From NCBI GenBank assembly GCA_950106755.1, contig OX467082.1:36828001-36892000 (forward strand): a stretch of DNA of 64,000 nucleotides, in the 5' to 3' direction. Within the stretch, counting starts at the first letter, position 1, and every line of letters starts with the position of its first letter. Below the pieces are notes generated by a model. The model did not search any database. It saw nothing but the letters and a program-made list of their open reading frames with translations, and was not told the origin of the DNA. Both the position numbers and the translations under genes were made by a program. The DNA is from Climacium dendroides (taxonomy: Eukaryota; Streptophyta; Bryopsida; Hypnales; Climaciaceae). Of the stretch, positions 13,583 through 28,500 are shown piece by piece.

Positions 13583-16500
13583 TCAGGCAGTTGAGGACTT
13601 CATTTCATCAAGCAAGAGACTCAGAGACAGAGCAGACTTGGCTCGAACCACTGCACTGGGTGCTGAGGCAGTCATTCGCACCAGTGCTCCTGTTACCTGT
13701 TCCAAACAAACAATTGTGAGCCTTAGTTACCTGATCCAATATTTGGACTTGCTCTGTCCAGGCATAAGACGCTTCTAAATACTTAATAAACACTACAGTG
13801 TTTAATATTTAGTGTAGAATACAGTATTTTGAAAGTGTGATGCTAAATAAATCAAAAAGATGTATTAGTACATCTTTGGACGGGTAAGATTGGAAAAGTT
13901 CATTTACTATGTAGGACACTTGTTGATTCATTTAAATGCTCATTACCTTCTCTTTCAATGGTCGATGGTAGTTCCAAGGTTAAAACAAAATAGAGTATTT
14001 ACGAAAAAAATGTTCATTTTCTGTACGGCACGCTATTTTGGTGGCACGTGAAATTATGGATGACGCTAAATAAAATGTAGTGTGCATCACATTATCATAG
14101 AAAGGAGGATCATACCTGAGGTAGATAGAGAGACAGTGGTCTAGAGTCACTGATTTCAGCCAGCAAGCAGCCAGCAAAGTATGCCGCATTTGCCTGTATC
14201 AAAGGCCACGGACTTTCCAAAGCCTGCAAAATTTAAAAGTCTTCAAAATTCTGAATATCCAATTATGAATCTAACTTAGCAGTCCACAACAGTCCAGCGA
14301 GCGATGGCAAGTTACATTAAATAACCAGGACTTCAGACTCTCCTCCGTTTGGTCATACCGAAGCCTTACAGCAAACCGTACGATCAAACGGTGAAACATC
14401 TCTTAGCACAAAATGATCTCTTAGCACCGAAATGAAAGAAAATTTTGCGATAAGCTCATTCTTATCGCAGCGAGTTATCACAAACTTGCCTGCATTGCAG
14501 CAGTGACGTATGTGTCGAACCGGTCACTGAATTGTACCACCAGATGCTTTGCAAATTCCCTAACAAACTCATCATACTCCAACCTGAGTCAAGAACATAT
14601 TTGATATCAACCGTTTTGTGTTTTGAAACATCCTCATCAAATGTGTATGTACAATCAACACCAGAAGAAAGACTTGCCGTGGTTATCTCTGAAATAGAAA
14701 AACTTCCTAATTCCTCACTAAAACTGTTTACTGGGCAATGAGAAGAGACTTCCATAATGATACAGACTAATCATACTTACTCTTCACTCTGAATGTAAGT
14801 CTGCAGATTAGCCAAAGCCCTTATATCTTGTGCGTGCAACAAAGGTGCAAGCCTTTTGAGTGTGTCCTGCAAAGCTTAGGAAACTAGTTTAAAATTAAGA
14901 TGAAAATGAAAAAAATATTCAATACATCGTCTATGTAATGCATCATACCCGCTTGCAGTGTAATTTCGCACCTTTTCTGTTATATTCTTTCCACCAGAAT
15001 ACCGCAAACAAGTTGCAAAGCCCGAAATGCAGAAGAGTTCAAAGAGAAAAAGATGGCTACCTTACAAGCCTGGCACACAGAAGGTGCTTCATCATTGATG
15101 TGTAACACTAGGCGTGGTAGTGTTGCATGGACCTGCCATCACATATGATCTTTTCTAAGTAACGTTCGTGCTTATTAGCAGTTGCAATGAAGATAGTATG
15201 AATTCTAATTTTTAGCAAGGACAGAATTTGAATGCTCTACAAATCACTTCGAGCACACTTTGAGAAAATTGTGAAATTAGCATGACGTGCACAAAAAGTG
15301 AATGTCAAGACAAAGAAAAATTCATAAAATTGAGATTTCAGGTCGGAAGAAGACCTGTTCCATGAACGCCTCAAGCTGGGCACCTACAGCATACCGGCTG
15401 AGGGATCCTAATGCTGCAAATGCTGCTGCCCGAGTGTTTTCCTTTTGGCGACCCTGTCGTGAAATGAATTTAATAAAACGGTTATTCAAAGTAAACAAAG
15501 GATAATCAGAACGCGAATGAGTTATTAGGGCTATTAGCCCAACGAGAACAATGAAAAATTAGGAATGGCTCTCATGGCTGGAAGAAGACACATCATGGAA
15601 AAAATTCAAGATTCAAATTATGACAGTAAAAAATGAAATCGTACAGAAACAAAACACTGGGGTGAGACTCGCACAGAGATAGTAAATAAAGCAATCTGAG
15701 TACAGCGTTACACGGCCTAACGCTTTCAAGAGTCAGACTTTTGAAGGTGTCAACTACACAAATTGGACAAGTCGTTTGAACATTTGAAGACCACTCCAGG
15801 AAATACGAATATGATAGATTTCTACTCCGAGTACTCAGAACATGAAGCAACAATAGCAATAAGTGCAAAGTACGACAATGTTATTACTTGCCTGAAGAGA
15901 TCGTAGTCTAACACACAGATTAAGTAGCATTGGAGCCACAATCTCCACTGGTACTACCTCCGCTTCAAAATCGAGAATCTGGCCAACAATAATAAGAGTA
16001 AGAATTTCCTTGGAACCAACCAACTGGCATTTCGACGACTCTATTATAAATGAAGTAAAATAGAAGTAATCTTATTTGTTGTCAAGTCAGCATGCATTAA
16101 AATAATTACCAGAGTCAATTGTAGCTATTAGTTAAAGAATGTGAGACCAATGAGAAAGCTCTCAACTATGAAACTAGAAATATTTTTTTAAACAACACAG
16201 CGGGGAGAAAATTCTCAAACAAAATTCTCTCGAAAGACTCTCGTACATGTCCTCCAAGCAAACATACAACCATATATATCATCAATTTAGAACGTCTTAC
16301 TTTCCCGAGTCCTTGGACTGCTTCAAGGGCCACTTCTTCTTCCGTGTCTTCTATCAATGCGACAATCACACTCAGTATTTGTGATGCATACTTGGCCACT
16401 CCTAACTCTGGTATCTGAAATGAACACAGAAACAAGGTAAGAAGGTACAACAAGATATCAAATCATAATTCAAATAAAATATCCACAGAAAACAGTACAA

Positions 16501-19500
16501 AACTTCAGAACCAATCAACATGAACTTTGACTTAAATTTAATCGATTCAGTCACAGATATACAACTATTCATAATCACTGAAGAGAATACCTCTCTCTGC
16601 ACATGATGACAATCACCATTGCATGATAAGTTGCTGATAAAGAGTATTTAAATCGTGCTTAGATAATGATTATGTAGTAATGAGTCCATTTCGCCATACT
16701 AAACTCAAAGAAACAGTGACAGGGAGTAAGACCGATGAAGGGATAGAACTCAATATAGTGCTAATTTGCTCCACATGTCAGCATAGACACAATCAAGGCA
16801 AAACAGGATCTTCGAACCTACCAATTGGATCCTCAAAATTAAATTGATACGATATCAGACAAGAAGCTTCAACAAGTTACCTGCGTCAGTCCCTTTACGC
16901 ACAGCCGACGAACTGAAGGCGAATCATCTCCGATGTGGGCACTCAAAACTCCAACCAAATGTCCTAGGAGTGCTTCATCTTCTTCACTGAAGAATACCAA
17001 GCAAGAACTAATCGCATTAAGCGTAACAGACTTTGAGCTGTTCAACTATGGCATAACATTATTCACCTGTGGGGCAACCTTGAGCAAGAATCCCTCTATC
17101 CTAAGTGTACACATGCCATGCCATGCCATGTAATTATCCCTCAAGTGAAAGTTCATGATAAGTCCCATGTCGATAAGCAAACAAGTCCCGAAGGTCGTTG
17201 ATGCTTTTTCCAGATGATTAAATCTCCTTTCTCGTAATATCAGGTGGAGACTTACATAAATATTTATAAAAGATGAAACTAGAACTTACCATCACAAAAC
17301 GAAGCAAACGAAGCCTACCTATGCTTGATGTAATCAGAAAGGGCGGCAGCGGCAGCAGCTCGCTGGAAGTAATGAGTTCGTTTCAAAGCAGGCCAGATAA
17401 TTGTGCACATATTACTCACCTACCAGAAGACCCATGAACACACCCAATGAGATAATGTAAATAAGATTTCTATGCTCATTCATATTCAGTCTCGGTTTCA
17501 AAATATTTCATCAAAAGAGAAAAAGAGTAAAGAGTAGAGAGTAGAGAGTAGAGAGCAAAGAGCAAAGAGCAAAGATACTAAAAAGTGCAATGCTTTCAAC
17601 GTATCCTCTGTCATCTTGTCAATAAAACCAGCACTCCTTTTGTCCTCAAACTTCTTGCCAAAGAGGGAGACATATTCTTAAATTTGTAATCGTACATGCA
17701 AAGAAGGGATAATCTGCTATCAAATATTGATGTCACAGAGTGATTGCTCCGCTCGTTTTTCCTTGATAAGATTGATCTCTGGGTCATTCTAGGCAATCCT
17801 TAGCTTTGAAGCAATGAAGGGAGAAGCTCTCGGGAGGATTCAGTGACACTGGCCTATACGGAATTCACAACTTTCGATAATAAATCCGTTCGATTCAATG
17901 TGAGAATAATCCGCATATGTTACTCTCCTGTTAACTGAAGTCCAGAGGACTAAAACCAAGGTCCAGTGAACCTTCAGAAATGAACAAAACTGAGAATAAT
18001 GAAAAATCCCTAACTGTATGTTCATGATTCGTGCCAATGTCAGAATTGTACCTCTTGTGGTCTTGACTTTGCAGAGCATGCAGCAATCTCTTCAATAGCT
18101 TCCGTCCACCTGTCCCCAGTTAGACGATGCTCCCCGTCTCTCATTAGAACCTGTCATTTGTCATTTGTTAAAAACTGGACATTTATTACAGTACTCTCAA
18201 GAACTAGATGTAATGAAAACGTAAACCTGCAGTGTACCTGAGACATTTCTTCATCCTCTACACAATCACAGAACGACTGAAAGGTTGGAATAACGTCCCT
18301 GCACAGCAAAAAAACTGTCTTCAGCAACCACTCAAGAGAACCAGATAGTAACCAGCAAATGCTTGAGTAGGAAGCCAATATCACAACTGGGTCTCTGCAT
18401 ACCCACAAACAAGACTACATACCATCAACATTTTCTACGATCAATGTAAACTGTAACTTCGATTAGGGCAGACGGGTTGCCTGTTGCCTATGCTAAATCA
18501 AAATGTTGAAGTTCGTCCCATCTATACCCAATTCATGGTAACTAGATAATCGTCAAATCAAGAAGTGATTATCAATTTCATGACGCCACAAATTTGTACC
18601 TTAATGGCTGCGCATCAAGGTTGGTTGTCCCATGGCAGCTCCCAATGCGCAAGATCAAAGCACATAGTACGTCTGAGTACTGCTGCACGACGGCTTTCCT
18701 GGCAACCTCATTTCCGCTTCTGTAAACAATGATGTAGCATGTCACCAATGATTTCAGGGTGTAATAATGTGGTCTACTAGTGTTCACTTGCCCAAGCACG
18801 GACATATGCCAATTGACAGAAAATTACCGAAAGATACACCCAAGAGCCAGAGTGGCAGCTGCTGGAAGCTTATTCAAGGTATGCGGAAGCAGATTCTGAG
18901 AAGATTCAGGGTCAGCTTTATCAGCGTCCTCCTCCCGGAAGACAGGCACATGATTGATAATGCCCACTACATGGTTCAGAAACGAGAGGGAGAGCTTCTC
19001 GTCGTTTGCAAGAGCCTGTAAACCATGTAAAGTCGAGCTGTTTAGCAGGTGGAATTTACATATTTAAAGTGTCAAGCCAAAAAAGATACTAAGCCAAAAA
19101 ATTCAAGTGCGGGGCATTTCCGAATAATGTAAAAACATCCACACCAAGTCTAAGGCGCTTAAATATTAGTCTACAGAGGATTTCAAATCCTCGTTGGCTA
19201 TTAGACTTTGGTATCTATTTAATATGTAATTCAGATACTATGATTACACTTTTTGGACAAAACCATGAAACAAGAGTGTGCACTGACCAAATATGCTTCT
19301 TGCACTGGCCAAGATCCTTTCTGCTTAGTCCTAGATGCATCCTTATCTGCTGCACCTAACACCTCGTCATAGACCACTTGTGCTTGCGGATGCTCCGCAA
19401 GACGGCACATCTGAAAGTAACAAACAGGTGAGTTTAAATGTACTTTAACGAAGAGATTAAAAAATGCATGTACATGTCTAATTATGGTAGACCATCGAAG

Positions 19501-22500
19501 CCATGCAGCTCACTGGACATCAGTAATTGACACGACTTCATGTTAAGCACCTAGAATTATTAGAGAGATATGTCTGACTTGCATACCAAGGGAATAACCC
19601 GGTTGCAAAAAATAAGGTGGTCTTACTAGAACAATTGAACGATATAGACACACCAAGTTCAAAGGCTCTCGTACCGCAGCTAGAACTTGTTGACACATTG
19701 TTTTATCATGCAAACCTGATGCAGCAGTAAAAAGGGCTTGAATAATCCTGCGTCGCAAAACCACCGTTCTACTTTCAGTTTACCCACGCTTTTATAACAA
19801 GAAAATTGTGTGGCATTATCAGTTAAGAGGTACCATTATTATGACTGTTTCGACTCAAAAGTTTTGCAATATTAAAGGATTTAGGACTTTCTGTTGTGCA
19901 AACCCAAATATCACAGAAAAAATTCATGCCCGACCTGAAGTAGTTATATCTAGGAGTAAGGATAACTTCCACGCTCTTCAGAGATCTAATAAGGAATCCT
20001 AATCTTCACAAGTCCTTTCGTTTTAAAAGCCGCTATTGGTTCTTAAGCAATTACCTTGATACATCGGCCTCCCCTAATTCAGCCCCTCTATGTACAATTA
20101 GGTCTGTCACTGCACTAATGGACCCTCTTGCAGACTGAGAGACCTTGTCGCAGATGGCTGGAACACACCCTTTCAGTGCTGCCACAACCTGAATCACCAT
20201 AACCAAACAGGTTGATTATTTCATTAATAGGTACCTTAATAAATAATCTAGTTGTGCTGCCGATATTCAAAATGTTGCATGCATGTGAAGGATCCAAGGC
20301 CTGAACAATGGGTTGTTCTCTTGAAATAAAGGTATGTATACAATTTGGCCTCAAGACAAACCGAGAATGTGATCAGTCCACATCGATATACGATGAAAAG
20401 ATTTCAGAACTCAAAACACAATTGCCAGTACCTCTTGCGTAGTCAGCAGAACACAGACAGAGCTTTTTATTCCCCGTAAGACGTCAGCTTCTTCAACAGA
20501 CGCTTTCTGCGACAAGATATATTCAATGTCATGCAAACGCGCATGAAATCATAATTGCAGTGATGTCCCTTTTTACTTTAAACAATTATTATCATCAACT
20601 TTGAGACCTGACTGCTGTGACCTGGCTCCCATTCATACGATCGAACATGGAAATTAAAAGTGAATGAGTAAAGGTAAGGGAAGTAGAAGAGGCAGTGCCG
20701 TTACAGGTGAAACTAAGTAATACAATTTGTGCAATCATCTTGCGAGCACATCTCAGGATTTATGATAATGACTGAAGGCTACGGTCTGATAGATGAGAAG
20801 GCTGATATTGCAAAAAATACACATGGGAAACGGATAATTTCATAAAATTTCAATTCGCTACATGCTCTTAGTTCCAGGTAAAAATAAATTGCTGAACACA
20901 AGAAAAGGATACTCACCCAGTTAGTGAGAGCAATGAGATCTTCTAAGGCAGACACAGCAGCATACGAAGCTTGTCGATTCTCAGAACCTTCTGCGCCTAC
21001 TGCTCTCGGAAGCAGTAGAGAGGTACTGAAAAGTAGGTCCAAAATCTATATCAATACAATAGCACCAGTGCATTAAAACAGTACCTTTGACAATTGTCTA
21101 TTGATAACCCTTATGACACTGTCTACGTTATAACAACATCCACCGCTATAGTCAAAAAGCAAGTAAGAAGCAGAAATAACAAAAATAGGAGGTGACTGAG
21201 TCACGAACCTCAGTAGCAGCCTTCCTCACTTCACCAGAGATATCCATACATCGAGGTAGATAAGCCATAGTACGCTGTCCCAATTTCAATCCCTCTCTTG
21301 GAGGAAGAAGAGGAACAGCTGCGTATCATCAGCTTTCAGCAGAGGGTCAGATAACTAGTTGTACAAACGGTACAATAAGCAGTTAACAACAATGAAGTAT
21401 GCATGAAGACATGATGAAAAAATAATTGTTACTGCTGTAAATCCTCTTCTGCGTGGCAAAATATTAGAATCTGTGGAATCAAATACCCTAACAATTCTGG
21501 CCAGCAAAGACCGACTGAAAGTAGCATCCCAAGGCACTAACAACATCAGACCATTAACCTGTCCCATCGAAGGACACGAAAACACTCACATATACCTGCA
21601 GAGCTGCTTTGGACACGCTCAGCCGTTGAGCGAAGATGCATGCAGTTTCCAGCGCAGTTGAAGGGACAGCTACCGGACATACAAAGAGCTCGAAATTGTT
21701 TCAGCAGTGCCAGAACTGTGTAACAGGCCCTTTGTCGCTGGTAATCTACGGATGAAGCAACATACTGATCCAAATTCTTCAGTAGATGCTGAAGTTGGTC
21801 AGCCCTACTCTTTCCATCTTCTCCACTAACAGCCCCACATTGTCAACACAGATAAGTTCACCAAACGGCCTTGCACATAGAATTGCACACGAGAAGCATT
21901 ACTGTTATATTTTAGTCGTATGTCACTTGCAGTTGAGTCAAACTTGATCTTTCAGAACAACAGCTTCATAAAGACTGTATTATACCTGGTCAGAAGAATA
22001 GCACAAAGTAAAGTGGTCAGACTGGAAAGCAATGAGCTGGTCACCCCGACTGTTTCAGGCGGTAAGGTGAAGAAACCCAATGTTGCCTGACAAGCAATTA
22101 CCGTTATTAGTTATATATTCCAACGCAAGGGCGGAAGATGTGAGAGTTCACAACGTCTCTGGATGTGTCCTCTGCTTTATCACTCAAGTAAGGACATTAG
22201 TGAAAAATCCGAGAATTCAAAAAAGTCACTAACTTGGAGTATACGATCTCTTGTAGACATCGTGAGCTTTGGCTCCACAGATACCAGCGTGGTGCATGCG
22301 TTAAGTGCCAACTCCTGCAGCAAAGACATTTCCAAAAGTTAGAAGAGGATCACTATCTTCTCCAGACACTAAACATCGATTAACCACATTGTAGACACCA
22401 TCTACTACAGATCACAGCCCATATCCGTCGATATTTCTGTAAATAGGTCTAACCTGCGTACGCAAAAGTCCGGCATCCAAAGACTTGGAAGTGCTCAGGA

Positions 22501-25500
22501 CATAGCCTGCACCTTGATCGGCCATGAGAGCCATTGTATAATCCAGCATGGTATCCCTTTTCTTCAGAGGGAAAAATGCCCCATTAGCTGCAGCCTTGAG
22601 GACCGCTTGGCCTGCACATGAATGATGAAAACCATGAAGCCTAATTTATGCAGTATACCTCTAAAGTAAGCAGGCAAAACCAAGAACCCACTCACAAGCA
22701 GGCGAAAGCAAACCTAAAAGGTTGATGGCAGTAATGACCGCTTGTTTTGCTGCAGCTGATCTCACATTCAAAAATCCAGACAGCATGTTTGTCCCCTGAT
22801 CACGATGAGATCAACAGATTTAATCAACATAAATAGGCAAACACATGTTAGCAACCAAATACTAGCCTAGTCAGAAATCACAAATAGAGACTAAGAATCG
22901 CTTCTGATCTTTCAAAGTAAGACTGAGACTGGCCAATATCTCTGGATTGGGAACCTACAATTTCTTCTATTGTGCTGAATAAACTTCCCGATTGTAATAT
23001 GACATGAATAATGAAGAGACATCAGACTGTTCCAAAGCAGCAGCAAATGAGAAAAAAGTGGTTCTACATTGTCGTAGTCATTGAGACGCTAAAAGTGGCG
23101 AGTTGAAAACTGCAATTTTGTGCTATTCCTAAACAGTTCAAAGCCATAAATTCCAGGTCAAACCAAAAATTGAAACCCGAATATAAATGAAGATGCCTTC
23201 AGGTCTCAATTCTAAAGGGTCCACAAGCCAATCGATCATCTCCGAATTTAAAACGTTCCTTACCACCAGAGTCTCAATGCGAGCTTCAATAGCAGTAGAT
23301 GGTGCGTAGGATGCCGCATACCCATACATTAGAGCTAGTGCAGCACAAACATCATCTACCTCGGTTGTGCTCCCCTGGGAGAATAGAACAGCTATTATTC
23401 TGGCCACGAAATCCACGACAGGTTAGAATTTTTCGGCACTGGTGAACAATACATGAGAACAATTCCTGGCGCAGAAAGAGAATGGCCTCTGGGATGCTAA
23501 CAGATCACGTACTTCATAACCCCTTAAGGACCAACAGCCCAAATTGAGCCTCATGTTTGTTTAAGCAGTTTATATGGAGACTTCTTTTGTCCAATTCTAT
23601 TTATTTTTGACGAACACAAGCAATGTTCTTCACTGATTCTGATGACAATTTTTTTGTCCCATTCCAATTATATATTTCACAATGTGATCAATCACAATGA
23701 TCAAACCAGGAATTCTTAGTGGTTTAGGGGTTGAGAGCGGTCAAACAAACCTGCGAAATCCCTTTGGATATAGGTTTTCCAGTACTCTCCTGAGCTTCTC
23801 AAGCACGGTATCTAGATGAGCCGCAGCAACCTGAAAGTTAGCACCACTCGTATGATTACAATCCATTCAATTATCTTGTTTAAAGATGCTGACTTGAGGA
23901 CATCGCCTTCCAATTGTCACTTCTTATCAGGAATCCATACCCAGGTTTGAATAAAGGCAACAAGTCAAGACCATTCTGATAATTGACAAGGCTGCCATGA
24001 TGCAGGGTTTGAGGTGATAATGTAATTTAGTGATGATAAATGAGTAGGTCCGAACCAACTTATTTCAACATACCGGAGAACTAAATACAACCATTTTGGC
24101 AGATAACTATTCAATACAAAGAAGACAGAGTGGGTACCAGGCCCATGCCCTTCGCAAGCCCAAGTCGATTAGTCTCATCAGCAAGATCAGCATGTTTGTA
24201 CATTGCTGTAATTTTCTGTTGCACATAGCTCCTGTTGTCCACCTTCTGAAGTAACATGCCCATACACCTGCAATCATTCCATGTATGACGAAAACACAAA
24301 TCATGAATACATTAAAAGTAAATTAAACTGAATAAATATAATGCCCTAAATCTTCACATCTGTAGAATCGTAATCCGAGGCTCTTTGAACGCTACAGATG
24401 GATAAAGTTCACAACAGTACGCAATCCAATTTGCACAAACAACTTCAACATGGAAAGGGCTCATACGACGACTTAAACCTCATTAAATCATGTATTAGCT
24501 CCAAAAGATAATGACATTCTAATAGCATCCAAAACAGCAAAGGGGAAACAACACAAGTATGAAAAAATACGTAGTGTTCCACAGAGGACTTATAAAGGAA
24601 CCACACAATCCAAAGTCTCACGCATTTAGTATGAAATAACGACCTGTGTAGCAGGGCTGAATGCTGATTATCTCCTACATAGAGATCGTAATGCTTGGTA
24701 AAAGCATTGCCCATTGATACGGTCCACTCTTGATCCCGGATAACATCAAGTGACTCTGACAGCAGCTGCAATAACCAAGATTAGGATAGAAATTTGCAAA
24801 ATGATCGGGGATTTATTATTCTAAAGTTTAGAGCATCAGGTGCGTATAAAGAGATTGTATCTTTGTAGAAATCATCATATCGAGAGTAACATACATGTAT
24901 AATCATGTCCTCCCAGGTTGTTTGCTGCACGGCATCGCCTCTCATATCATCGGCATCGGTGATATAAGCCTTTAATTTGGGGATCTGCAGCAATACCCAA
25001 AACCCTCACAGAATTGGAAAGGCCCTAAACTCACGCTCAAGTTCTTAAGAAAGAGAACACGTAAGAAACAGTCTAAACTTTGACACTTTCGGGAATTTCA
25101 CAAACCTCATCTTCCCAAAGGAGAACCACAGCTGGAGGAAAAAGTGGTCCAATGTAATAAAGAACCTGCAAGAGAAGGTTACTAAAGTAAGAACATGTAG
25201 AATATATCGCCTTGGAAAATTTATAAAAATGTTTCTTACATGATGGAGGCATTAACATCTGAATGACAAATCGATCATTTTAAAGGAACAATCGAGGCAA
25301 GCATTAGAAAATGAAATTTTGATGAATGTTAAGAGTGGTTTTGTCTAAATTTATCTGATATTTTGAAGCATATTTAATTTAAATTTGATATTTTCTATTC
25401 ATCATACTTCGCATGTTTTCTTTCGCGGCAAACTTCAGCAAAGTCATGTCTTTTAAAGCATCTGAGATTTTTCCACTACCCCTCAGAAGTTTAGGGATTA

Positions 25501-28500
25501 TAATTAGCTACATCAATGACTGAAACTCTGAAAGAGGTACCCACTGTCAATATGCGAGAACCCAGTTGCTCCCTTGCCATTGGATCTTGAAGAAGAACTA
25601 ACAACCGAGCTAAGACCTCCTGCACAGATTCGGGGCAAGCACGTCTTCACTTACATTAGACATTTTTATATAAAGCAAATCATACACAAGGAATAAGGAA
25701 AAAATGCTGGTCGCAAACTGGTTAATAAAGAATACCTCTGGTCGAGGAATATCTGTATTTGAAGTGTAGTCTACAAATATACTTTCCCCACGTGCAAGTT
25801 TTCGCCGCGAGAGCTCTGATATACATCTACACACCTAGGCAATTGAAGAAGACGGGTCAGCATTACTAACATCACAAGAGAAAAGAATTCAAAGCTAATA
25901 CATATTCCGATAAAAACATAGACAACATATACTGTTAGACATATAAACCACAACATAGCCCCAATTCGTATATTAAAATCTGGGAAAAAATAGAAGTTCA
26001 ACCTATAGATCCAAATTACATACAACAAGCTCTGAATACTTCAGTGAGCTAGAATCAAAATATACCGTAGAAACAGCACCGGTGTATTTTTCTACCACAA
26101 GCATCTTCAGCAATAATGGCCAAAGTACGACCTGCAATATGGACTCAGAAAAAAGCAAACCCCAAAGGCTGCCATAAGCAATAAGAAATAAAAGCTCAAA
26201 AAAACTTATTATGATAGAGTAGCTTCCTATCAGAGCATGACTAGATAGAAGGCAACGATAACTCTATAAAATTCTAAGACAAACACTGTTCGAAATTTCA
26301 AGGTAATAAATATCGGGAGACTGGATAAAAGGTGAGATGCCTTAAGGATTTAAATGAAAGTCAGATACCCCAAAACAAACACCCTGGACTTCGTAATTCA
26401 AGTAACCTAGATAGCAGGCAACTAACCTCCATGTCAGCAATAATTCCTGCAAGCAAGAGCAAGCTCTTTTCACTTACAGCTCGCAGTTCAGAGGGAGATA
26501 CAGCTCCTACATTTATCTGTGCATCGTGAGCAAACGTCACGATTCAGACCAGCGTTTATATATATCCCTTGCAGACTTTCAAATAAAGTCAAAGCGTGCA
26601 GATTTTATGGTCTTTGCAAGCAGAAAACCAATTTGCTTTCAAAAATAGCTCCATAATTATAATCAGCAAACATCAGTCCAACCATGTACACGCTTAAACA
26701 ACCTCAGTTTTATTAGGAGAAGCAAGCAGCATGCCCATCGCCTTCTCAATAGCTGCATGTTCCGCTTGCACACGTTCAACTTCAGCATCCGATATTGCAC
26801 ATTGCTGCACTAAAAACTCAACATATGCGTCTCCAGTATCCTTCTTGAAAACCCCATGGGATGCCATAGATACTATGAGCTGAGATAACACCAAAAAGGA
26901 CACGTTAGCTCAAAAAATCACAGAGAAAGACATACGATATCTCTCTCTGAAATTATATTCTTTGAGTGGATTCAATTAGCTTTCAGCAACAATGTTTGGG
27001 TACAATCCAATTTTCATGAGTCACTTCTCTTCATACTGAACAATCCTATGCTGAAATTGACTTTACTTTGCCAGACGACAGCAAATGATGGAAGAATCAG
27101 GTACCTCAGCAACTGCCTTTTTTGTTTTGAGGTCTTGTTCTTGCAGGAGATCCCCCACTGCCTCAACAAGCTCCAACTGCCTCAACTCCCATGGCTCAGA
27201 TAGCCTGTTGAAAATGAAATGCGTAAGCAACAGTCCGGCAAAACAGTCCGGAATCGACATGGACATTGTTACCAAAGTTAAGTAACAAATTTCGAAGGTG
27301 ACCACAGAATTACAACATACAACCCACAACTACATATTGTAGAAAGAGGATAGAGACATGTTAGTATACGCTTCCTGGAAAATCATTATGAAAATGTAAC
27401 TAAATTGAAGCAAGCTTAAAAGCTCATGTGAGATTTCACGCAAATGTACCTTGTAAGTAAGTGCTTTATCACAGAGCAAGATCCAAGCCGTATGGGATCC
27501 TCTCTAGCTTTTAGACGCTGAAACGTGCCACTCACAACTGTGAATTCCTCAGAATGCTAATGACTTCAGCGAGAATTTCAATAAATCAATGCAAGAAATC
27601 ACATGAGGGTGCCAAGATAATCAACATATCGCATGGCTTGCGTGCAACCCATAACACTAGTACTATACCAACTACATATTCAGTTTCACGGAACATTCAG
27701 TTGGAAGAAGAGATTAGTTGATGCAGAAAGAGAAACGTACTTGTAATAGAAAAGTGTACATTTCCTCTGGATAAACAACTCCAATTATTACAAAGCAATG
27801 AAGAACCTCGTTGAAGCTCTACAAACACCAGATGTATCACTCGCATGCTTTAATCGCAGACAATCAACTTCAGTCAAGACAACAAGATGAAATCGCCGAG
27901 AAATTGAAACAGCATTAACTCAGACTTCTAGCAGCTCAAACTAGAAAGCACATCTCATATATCATGACATCACATCTGATACAAAGCAGAAATCACCTTC
28001 AAGTATGAACTGAGCTCATGTCCACTTCCTTTGCTTGTAGAAAAGTATGCCATTGGAAGTAATACATTCAACGTGGCCAACAAGGCCTTACCAAGCATGC
28101 AAACATTCAATAAATATTAGATTATAGAAGCAGATCACACTGAGTTTCAGATTTGGAAAACTCAAGAATAACTAGCATAAATGAAGCTCTGACCAGGATC
28201 GAAACCACTCGCACCCCCAATGTACAGTTAAACAAAATGCACAATGCAATGCAATACCACAGAAAACATGGCTAAATAAGTAATCTGCACATAACCAGTA
28301 ACTTGAAGGAAATATGTACAGAATCTGGGAAGCACTTCAGTAAAGAGTGTAGACCTCGAAAGTTGATTTCGAAGGATTTCTGCATACCTGAAAATCAACC
28401 AATGGAGTGCCATACTTCAAGAGTACTGCATTTAGAACCATATGAAGGCTGTGCGCAGCTGGGAGCGGATCCTGCTTCTCCTTCTTGTAGCTGTTAAAGG

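Noticed and set aside
18767..19021. Plus-strand open frame of 84 codons
   Set aside because: It is antisense to SGR6 exon 38, whose minus-strand frame is in phase with its neighbours and matches the family.
19164..19213. Short hairpin GAGGATTTCAAATCCTC in an SGR6 intron
   Set aside because: A perfect 17-bp palindrome with short flanking repeats, but too small and isolated to call an element or regulatory RNA.
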